NCBI GenBank assembly: GCA_902562015.1
Contig: CACERX010000026.1
Coordinates: forward strand, 1 to 20,857
From: an uncultured SAR324 cluster bacterium
GTDB lineage: Bacteria; SAR324; NAC60-12
Direction of reading: 5' to 3'
Length of the DNA: 20,857 bases
The translations under genes were made by a program, and so were the position numbers. Position 1 is the stretch's first letter. Each line of letters opens with the position of its first letter. Shown here one piece after another: positions 15,918 through 20,857 of this stretch. Under the pieces are notes generated by a model. It was not told where the DNA came from. It ran no database searches and saw only the letters and a list, made by a program, of their open reading frames with translations.

Positions 15918-16007
15918 GTTTTGCTTTGAATAATTCAACTGTTTTGTGGAATAAATGATATGTTATTGGATATGAATCAAGCGAATTTAGTATTAACTCA
16001 AGACATA

Positions 16008-16021
16008 TGCAAACGTTTAAT
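16008..16021. promoter_or_regulatory. Candidate LacI-family operator in the GT/galM intergenic region
   Basis: TGCAAACGTTTAAT has a palindromic AAACGTTT core and fits the LacI/GalR-family pattern TGnAAnCGnTTnCA everywhere except its last two bases. The same TGCAAACGT occurs in the opposite orientation at 18716-18724 before the sugar-binding protein gene. It lies about 47 bp upstream of the galM -10 element and could equally serve the divergent glycosyltransferase gene. No LacI-type regulator gene is in the window. Confidence 0.4.
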
Positions 16022-16064
16022 TAACATTTTCAGAATTGAATAAAAATTCATCCAAACGGTACAG

Positions 16065-16073
16065 TGATATAAT
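16065..16073 (+). promoter_or_regulatory. Extended -10 promoter element of galM
   Basis: TGATATAAT combines a perfect TATAAT (16068-16073) with the TG motif one base upstream, the extended -10 that can work without a good -35, and no good -35 is seen. Transcription would begin near 16080, giving a leader of about 15 nt before the galM ATG, with only a weak AGAG as ribosome-binding site. Confidence 0.5.
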
Positions 16074-16094
16074 CTAAAAGTAAATACAGAGAAA

Positions 16095-17096
16095 ATGAAG
16101 AAAGAATTTTTTGGAATAACCAAGAATAATGAATCTATTCAAAAATTTACACTTACAGGTGGAGGGTTAATTGCCAAGTTCATTAACTGGGGTGCAGTGC
16201 TACAGGATCTCAAGTTTGAAAGTGATTCTAAATCATTGGTGCTGGGACTTGAAAAATTAGAGGATTATATTAAACATTCCCGGTATTTTGGTGCTACAGC
16301 TGGTCCCTATGCTAATAGGATAGACAGTGGGCGATTTAGAATTAATGAGAGTGAAATCCAGCTTCAAACCAATTTTCAAAAAAAGCATCATCTTCATGGA
16401 GGAACCGAAGGAATAGGCAGAAGAGCTTGGAATGTTGATGAGGTAGCAAAAAATGCATTAAAACTTTCAATAATTCATCCTGACGGACATATGGGTTATC
16501 CTGGTCCCATACAAATAAATGCTACTTTCTCTTTGTTAGATTCAGGGATATTGGACATTGTCTATACAGCAGAAACAGAAAAAACAACAATTGTAAATCT
16601 TGCACACCACAGCTATTTCAATCTTTCAGGAGAAAAAACAATTTTAGAGCATGAACTAAAGATAAATGCATCAACTTTCCTTGAAGTTGATGAAGGATTG
16701 ATACCACGTGGAGAACCTCAATCAGTAGAAGTAGGTGGGCATGATTTCAGAGACTTTAGACGGATTAAAAATGAATCAGGCAAAATTTCTAATCTAGATT
16801 ACAATTTTTGCCTGAGTCTCAATCCTCAGGACATTCGACCTGTGGCGTGGTTAAAATCGGGCTTGGTTAGTTTGCAAATAAATACTACAGAACCGGGGAT
16901 TCAGGTATATGATGGTCATGGTTTGGATTTGAGAATTAATGGTGTTAATGGGAGATATTTAGGAGCTTATGCAGGGATTGCACTGGAACCACAGTTATGG
17001 CCAGATAGCCCAAATCGTCAAGAATTTGCGTCTCCCTATCTATTTCCTGGAGAGGTTTATTTTCAACACACTCAATATCAGTTTTTAAAAAAATGA
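16095..17096 (+). CDS. galM: Aldose 1-epimerase (galactose mutarotase)
   Basis: A 333-residue cytoplasmic enzyme, standard length for GalM, which interconverts the alpha and beta anomers of galactose and other aldoses before galactokinase. Family landmarks are all present: INWGAVLQDL near the start, GATAGPYANRI (about 70-80), HHLHGGTEGIGRRAW with the substrate-binding His (about 97-112), VNLAHHSYFNLSG with the catalytic His region (about 175), the DGHGLDLR strand, and ALEPQLWPDSPNRQEF, where the Glu is the catalytic base. Its neighbours, an alpha-galactosidase and a sugar importer, fit galactose release from an oligosaccharide. It has its own promoter and lies 213 nt before melA, with no CG dinucleotide and only AT-rich dyads in between, so melA may be transcribed separately. 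Confidence 0.93.
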   Translation: MKKEFFGITKNNESIQKFTLTGGGLIAKFINWGAVLQDLKFESDSKSLVLGLEKLEDYIKHSRYFGATAGPYANRIDSGRFRINESEIQLQTNFQKKHHLHGGTEGIGRRAWNVDEVAKNALKLSIIHPDGHMGYPGPIQINATFSLLDSGILDIVYTAETEKTTIVNLAHHSYFNLSGEKTILEHELKINASTFLEVDEGLIPRGEPQSVEVGGHDFRDFRRIKNESGKISNLDYNFCLSLNPQDIRPVAWLKSGLVSLQINTTEPGIQVYDGHGLDLRINGVNGRYLGAYAGIALEPQLWPDSPNRQEFASPYLFPGEVYFQHTQYQFLKK

Positions 17097-17309
17097 TTAT
17101 CTTCACACTAAACAAATTTAGAAAAATGTGTATTTTGGAGATATTTTTCAGAAAATAATTAATTTAAATTCTTAAATTATCATTAATATCTTTTTTAAAA
17201 ATTCTTTAAATTCTGAAAATACAATAATTTAGTAGAAAAATTTATTAGAATCACAGGATTCAGTAGTGTATATTTATCAACATCAATCAAACTATAATAA
17301 GATTATTTT

Positions 17310-18626
17310 ATGCCTAAAATTGCTCTAATTGGTGCTGGGAGCACTGTTTTCGCTAAACGCCTGATAGGTGACATTTTACTTACATCTGATCTTGCTAATA
17401 ATGTTCAATTTGCTCTACATGATATAGATACAGAAAGACTAAGAACTTCTGAAATTGTTACTAGCAGAATTGTGGAAAAACTTGGATTAAAGACGCATGT
17501 TTTTGCTTCAAAAGATCGTCGTGAAATTTTGAAGGGGGCTGATTACGTTATATTTATGATGCAAGTAGGCGGATATAAACCGTCAACAATAATTGATTTT
17601 GAGATTCCAAAGAAATATGGACTGCGACAAACTATCGCAGATACATTAGGAGTTGGTGGAATTATGCGTGCTTTAAGAACAATTCCGGTGATCAAGGAAA
17701 TTCTTAGAGATATGAATGAGCTTTGTCCTCAGGCTACATTATTAAATTATGTTAATCCTATGGTTATGCTATGTATGGCAATAAATAAAATTTCACCGGA
17801 AATGAAAATGGTTGGACTTTGTCATAGTGTTCAGGGTACAGCAGAAGAGCTTGCTAAAGATCTCAATGAAAGTATTTCTGACATAGACTATTTTTGTGCA
17901 GGAATTAATCATATGTCTTTCTATCTGCGTTTTGAAAAAAAATGTAATGATAAAAAAGAAAATTTATATCCACGACTTAGAGAAATTGCTGAAAAAGGTA
18001 ATGCTCCTGAAGATAATAGGGTTCGTTATGAAATGCTTAAAAGATTGGGTTATTTTGTCACGGAATCAAGTGAGCATTTTGCGGAATATACGCCTTGGTT
18101 TATTAAAAGAGACCGTCCAGATCTTATAAATGAGTACAATATACCGCTTGATGAATACATTAGCCGATGTGAAAAACAGATATCAGATTGGGACGAACAG
18201 AAAGCCATACTTGAAGACAGAAGTCAAACAATGGAAGTATGTCAGAGTCATGAATATGCAGCTGCAATCATTAATGGGCTAGAAAATGGTAGGGAAGTTA
18301 CCATTAACGGTAATGTTGCTAATAATAATCTAATTGATAATCTTCCAGGCAATATTAGTGTGGAGGTCCCATGTCTCATAAATACGGGTGGTATCCAGCC
18401 AGTAAAGGTAGGAAGACTACCACCTCATCTCGCAGCATTGATGATGACCAACATTAATGTGCAGCAATTGGCTGTAGAAGCAGCTTTAACTGGTAAAAAA
18501 GAACACGTTTATCATGCCGCTATGCTTGACCCACATACTGCTGCTGAGCTTTCTTTAGATGAAATTTGGAATCTTGTTGATGATCTTCTGGAGGCCCATG
18601 CTGGCATTATTCCAAAATTAAGTTGA
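17310..18626 (+). CDS. melA: Alpha-galactosidase, GH4 family (MelA)
   Basis: A 438-residue cytoplasmic glycosidase that follows E. coli MelA closely along its whole length. GH4 enzymes use NAD and a divalent metal in an oxidation-elimination mechanism. Visible landmarks: Rossmann GAGSTVF (8-14), QVGGYKPSTIIDFEIPKKYGLRQTIADTLG (85-114), GGIMRALRTIP, NYVNP (146-150), GLCHSVQGTAEELA with metal/catalytic Cys171, CAGINHM with His201 (196-202), YFVTESSEHFAEYTPWFIK, and MLDPHTAAELSLDEI. ESSEHFAEYTPWF and the VQGT run favour alpha-galactosidase over the alpha-glucosidase and phospho-glycosidase branches. It would cleave melibiose- or raffinose-type galactosides brought in by the importer downstream. 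The ATG has no Shine-Dalgarno; a TATAAT at 17293-17298, only 11 nt before it, hints at a near-leaderless transcript. Confidence 0.95.
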   Translation: MPKIALIGAGSTVFAKRLIGDILLTSDLANNVQFALHDIDTERLRTSEIVTSRIVEKLGLKTHVFASKDRREILKGADYVIFMMQVGGYKPSTIIDFEIPKKYGLRQTIADTLGVGGIMRALRTIPVIKEILRDMNELCPQATLLNYVNPMVMLCMAINKISPEMKMVGLCHSVQGTAEELAKDLNESISDIDYFCAGINHMSFYLRFEKKCNDKKENLYPRLREIAEKGNAPEDNRVRYEMLKRLGYFVTESSEHFAEYTPWFIKRDRPDLINEYNIPLDEYISRCEKQISDWDEQKAILEDRSQTMEVCQSHEYAAAIINGLENGREVTINGNVANNNLIDNLPGNISVEVPCLINTGGIQPVKVGRLPPHLAALMMTNINVQQLAVEAALTGKKEHVYHAAMLDPHTAAELSLDEIWNLVDDLLEAHAGIIPKLS

Positions 18627-18715
18627 AAATATTATTATTGGATACTAATTTTATGTGCAGGCATATATGAATTACAATTTTTTGTTCTTGTATTATTATA
18701 TTTCATAACTGAAAT

Positions 18716-18747
18716 ACGTTTGCAATTATAATCTAATTTGTTAGATT
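18716..18747. promoter_or_regulatory. Candidate operator/promoter cluster before the sugar importer
   Basis: Three elements adjoin. ACGTTTGCA (18716-18724) is the reverse complement of the LacI-type half-site found before galM; in context the right half matches CGnTTnCA. TATAAT (18727-18732) could be a -10 box, though no good -35 is seen. AATCTAA (18730-18736) and TTAGATT (18741-18747) form a 7-bp dyad with a 4-base centre that overlaps the -10. The arrangement suits repression, but the regulator is not in the window. Confidence 0.4.
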
Positions 18748-18760
18748 GGTTGGCCTGTGG

Positions 18761-18824
18761 TGGGAATAAACTCATCATTTAGTGAAGTTGTGGAGAAAAA
18801 ACCACTTGAAATGGATTATTCCCA
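18761..18824 (+). ncRNA. Nested-stem leader structure upstream of the sugar-binding protein gene
   Basis: Three pairings nest within 64 bases: TGGGAATAA (18761-18769) with TTATTCCCA (18816-18824), CATTT (18776-18780) with AAATG (18809-18813), and GTGG (18790-18793) with CCAC (18802-18805). If transcription starts just after the -10 near 18730, this lies in the 5' leader, ending 30 nt before the AAAGGAG Shine-Dalgarno. No T tract follows, so it is not a terminator of melA. It resembles no riboswitch class I know; it may be a cis-regulatory or stabilising element, or chance. Confidence 0.35.
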
Positions 18825-18862
18825 TAGCAAAATTTTCAGACAATTCTTAATCTAAAGGAGAA

Positions 18863-20092
18863 ATGATTAAATTTATATTCAGCCTAGTGGCAACCACCTT
18901 GTTGATTTTAACAACAGCAATGGGCGGTACTATTAACGTTACGAACAACAGTTCGAATACGGATAACCATAAGCTCTGGAAAGAAAAAATTATTCCTATG
19001 TTCGAAAAGGAAAATCCAGGCATTAAAGTTAAAATGACAATTTATGATCATGAAGCTTACAAAACAGCTATTCGCAATTTTTTGCAGGCGGAACCGCCAG
19101 ACGTTGTGAATTGGTTCTCTGGTAACAGAATGAAGTTTTTTGTCGATCAAGGACTTTTTGAAGATGTCAGTGACGTATGGAATAAGCATGATCTTCATGC
19201 AAAGTTATCCTCAGCACGTTCAACGGTTACTTTGGATAATAAACAGTGGGGAGTTCCGACTACCTACTACCAGTGGGGAATCTATTATCGTAAGGATATT
19301 TTTGCAAAGCACGGACTTGGAGAACCGAGGAGTATGGCAGATCTGATGCACATTTGTTCAACGCTTAAGCAAAATGGCATAACTCCTTTTACGATTGGTA
19401 CAAAGTATCTCTGGACTGCAGCTGGTTGGTTTGATTATCTCAATCTGCGAGTAAACGGCTACGACTTTCATATGGATCTCATGGACGGAAATGTTTCCTA
19501 TGAAGACAGTCGCCTAGATCTAGTATTTGATCTTTGGGGAGTTATGGCACGTAGCGGATATTACATTGAAAACCATGCATCATATTCATGGCAGGAAGGA
19601 CAGGCGCCTATGATAAATGGTGAAGCTGCTATGTACCTGATGGGGAACTTTGTAGTCCCAGATCTAGTTAAAGCAGGTTTGGGCGGCAAAATAGGATACT
19701 TCCAATTCCCAGTTATTGATGCATCTGTTCGTACTTACGAAGATGCTCCGACTGACTCAATGCACATTCCTTCCAAAGCAAAAAATAAAGCTGATGCAAA
19801 AATATTCCTCGCATTTCTGGCGAGAGCTGATATCCAGGGAATAATTGCTGATGCTTCTGGAATGTTGCCTGCAAATAATCAGTCACCAACACCAACAGAT
19901 GAGTTTTTGAAAATTGGTTTCAAGGTACTAAGTGAGTCTGCTGGTTTGGCACAGTTTTACGACCGTGACACAACACCTGAAATGGCAAAAGAAGGCATGA
20001 AAGGATTTCAGGAGTTTATGGTAAAACCTGATCGTGAAAAACAGATTCGCAAACGTATTGAAAGAGTACGAAAGCGTATTTTCAAAAAATAA
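18863..20092 (+). CDS. Sugar ABC importer binding protein (family 1, CUT1)
   Basis: A 409-residue exported binding protein with the layout of CUT1 oligosaccharide-binding proteins. A Sec signal peptide (about 1-21, no lipobox) is followed by IIPMFEKENPGIKVKM, then AEPPDVVNWFSGNRMKFFVDQGLFEDVSD, the WGVPTTYYQWGIYYRKDIFAKHGL hinge region typical of the family, GEAAMYLMGNFVVPDL, and AKIFLAFLARADIQ near the end. It ends in a very basic tail (RKRIERVRKRIFKK). With MelA and GalM next to it, an alpha-galactoside such as melibiose or raffinose is the likely ligand. AAAGGAG (18854-18860) is a strong Shine-Dalgarno but only 2 nt from the ATG; the signal peptide fixes this start. A terminator-like hairpin begins 56 nt after the stop, inside the following permease gene. 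Confidence 0.9.
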   Translation: MIKFIFSLVATTLLILTTAMGGTINVTNNSSNTDNHKLWKEKIIPMFEKENPGIKVKMTIYDHEAYKTAIRNFLQAEPPDVVNWFSGNRMKFFVDQGLFEDVSDVWNKHDLHAKLSSARSTVTLDNKQWGVPTTYYQWGIYYRKDIFAKHGLGEPRSMADLMHICSTLKQNGITPFTIGTKYLWTAAGWFDYLNLRVNGYDFHMDLMDGNVSYEDSRLDLVFDLWGVMARSGYYIENHASYSWQEGQAPMINGEAAMYLMGNFVVPDLVKAGLGGKIGYFQFPVIDASVRTYEDAPTDSMHIPSKAKNKADAKIFLAFLARADIQGIIADASGMLPANNQSPTPTDEFLKIGFKVLSESAGLAQFYDRDTTPEMAKEGMKGFQEFMVKPDREKQIRKRIERVRKRIFKK

Positions 20093-20130
20093 AAAAATTT
20101 TAGGGCAGTAAACTACTACCTATTTTTTCT

Positions 20131-20857
20131 ATGCAAGCAAATTTTTGGGACCGGAACCAGCTTAAGTTGGCTCCGGTCTTTTTTTTGACGCCAGCAATGC
20201 TTTTTTTTGCGGTCTACGTACTGCATCCAATCTTTTCCAGTCTCTTTATTAGTTTTTTCGAGTGGGACGGTGTTGGTGAGATGTTTTGGGTTGGAATTGC
20301 TAATTACGTTGAAATGTGGGATGACGATAGAGTTCATACAGCTATCCTTAATAATCTTTTATGGTTGGGTTTTTTTCTTCTGGCTCCACCTCTTAGTCTG
20401 GCTCTTGGGTTGTTCCTCAATCAGAATATATTCGAAATAAAATTAGCAAAGTCATTGTTCTTTTTCCCTTTTGTCGTCAGTCCAGTGGTGGTGGGGCTTA
20501 TCTTTTCTTGGTTTTACAACCCTAAATATGGTCTGTTAGATTCTTTTCTTGAATTATTTGGACTTCAGCCACTGGCATTGTTATCAGATGAGAATCTAGC
20601 AAATTACGGAATAATCGCTGCGGCTATGTGGCCTCAGATAGCTTATTGCCTGATTCTTTACATTACGGGTTTAGCAGCCTTGAACAAAGAAATTATTGAA
20701 TCTGCAAAAATTGACGGAGCAAGGGGTTGGGGAATGTTCTGGAACATTATTCTACCCCAGTTGAGACCAGCAACATTTATCGCCGTTGTCGTATCAGTTT
20801 TGGGAGCTTTGCGCAGTTTTGACCTGGTTGCTATTATGACTCAGGGTGGACCATGGG
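20131..20857 (+). CDS. Sugar ABC importer permease, MalF/UgpA-like (3' end missing)
   Basis: The frame from ATG 20131 stays open to the window edge (242 codons). It encodes a CUT1 inner-membrane permease: a first membrane segment LAPVFFLTPAMLFFAVYVLHPI followed by SLFISFFEWDG (about 13-47), the IANYVEMW block, further membrane segments, and the EAA loop ESAKIDGARGWGMFWNIILPQLRP (about 190-213) that contacts the ATPase, then FDLVAIMTQGGPW. The partner MalG-like permease and ATPase should follow outside. The ATG lies 38 nt after the binding-protein stop and has no Shine-Dalgarno. A terminator hairpin with eight T residues occupies codons 7-19. A later in-frame ATG at 20197 would remove the first half of the conserved first membrane segment, so 20131 is preferred. 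Confidence 0.9.
   Translation, partial: MQANFWDRNQLKLAPVFFLTPAMLFFAVYVLHPIFSSLFISFFEWDGVGEMFWVGIANYVEMWDDDRVHTAILNNLLWLGFFLLAPPLSLALGLFLNQNIFEIKLAKSLFFFPFVVSPVVVGLIFSWFYNPKYGLLDSFLELFGLQPLALLSDENLANYGIIAAAMWPQIAYCLILYITGLAALNKEIIESAKIDGARGWGMFWNIILPQLRPATFIAVVVSVLGALRSFDLVAIMTQGGPW
20149..20186 (+). terminator. Intrinsic terminator hairpin inside the 5' end of the permease gene
   Basis: GACCGGA (20149-20155) pairs with TCCGGTC (20172-20178); after one A/C mismatch CCAGC pairs with GTTGG (one G-T wobble) around a TTAA tetraloop. Eight T residues (20179-20186) follow at once. This is the strongest terminator-like element in the window. It is 56 nt after the sugar-binding protein stop yet lies over codons 7-19 of the permease gene, so readthrough or ribosome movement must be needed to express the permease. 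Confidence 0.8.

Noticed and set aside
17145..17219. Terminator or regulator site between galM and melA (TTTTCAGAA/TTCTGAAAA and TAATTTAA/TTAAATTA)
   Set aside because: The arms are nearly all A/T in a spacer of the same composition, and the longer pair is 57 bases apart, so chance pairing is likely.
20197..20199. Downstream ATG as the true permease start, which would leave the hairpin outside the gene
   Set aside because: It would cut away the first half of the conserved first membrane segment and has no better ribosome-binding site; still worth testing.

Overview
This window is AT-rich (roughly 40% GC by eye) bacterial DNA, consistent with a Gram-negative heterotroph. Exported solute-binding proteins have Sec-type signal peptides without a lipobox, so they are probably periplasmic, while one orphan protein is a clear lipoprotein. 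The gene content is dominated by ABC importers and suggests a nutrient scavenger, perhaps a marine proteobacterium-like lineage. That placement is a guess; there is no rRNA or other phylogenetic marker here.

Layout. (1) 1-150: the C-terminal end of a GFA-domain gene. (2) 400-4757, minus strand: a three-gene importer of the FbpABC/AfuABC type (binding protein, double-length permease, ATPase) with a recognisable promoter in front. (3) 4920-5507, minus: a small polytopic membrane protein of unknown function. (4) 5966-6355, plus: a DsrE-like protein. (5) 6555-11628, plus: a BMP-family importer (binding protein, tandem ATPase, two permeases) of the kind that takes up nucleosides in other bacteria, followed by ytoQ, whose product resembles nucleoside deoxyribosyltransferases. 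(6) 12048-13424, plus: an orphan Ser-rich, Cys-containing lipoprotein, separated by a strong hairpin from (7) 13617-15938, minus: a 2-oxoglutarate/Fe(II) oxygenase-like gene and a GT1-type glycosyltransferase, spaced 6 nt apart. (8) 16095-20857, plus: a galactoside-use locus with aldose 1-epimerase (galM), GH4 alpha-galactosidase (melA), a sugar-binding protein and the start of a MalF-like permease that runs off the window.

How the parts work together. The last locus reads as uptake of an alpha-galactoside, NAD/metal-dependent cleavage by MelA, and anomer interconversion of the released galactose by GalM. The BMP importer plus YtoQ reads as nucleoside uptake and processing. The Fbp-like importer would classically carry ferric iron, but its binding protein lacks the adjacent tyrosine pair used by FbpA, so its ligand is open.

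The least expected signals are regulatory. Both plus-strand importers have a strong terminator-like hairpin directly after the binding-protein gene; in the sugar importer that hairpin and its eight-T tail lie inside the first 19 codons of the permease gene. A nested stem structure precedes the sugar-binding protein gene, and a LacI-type half-site (TGCAAACGT) occurs in front of both galM and that gene. The oxygenase/glycosyltransferase pair is the best candidate for uncharacterised chemistry. No CRISPR array, insertion sequence, tRNA or rRNA was seen.
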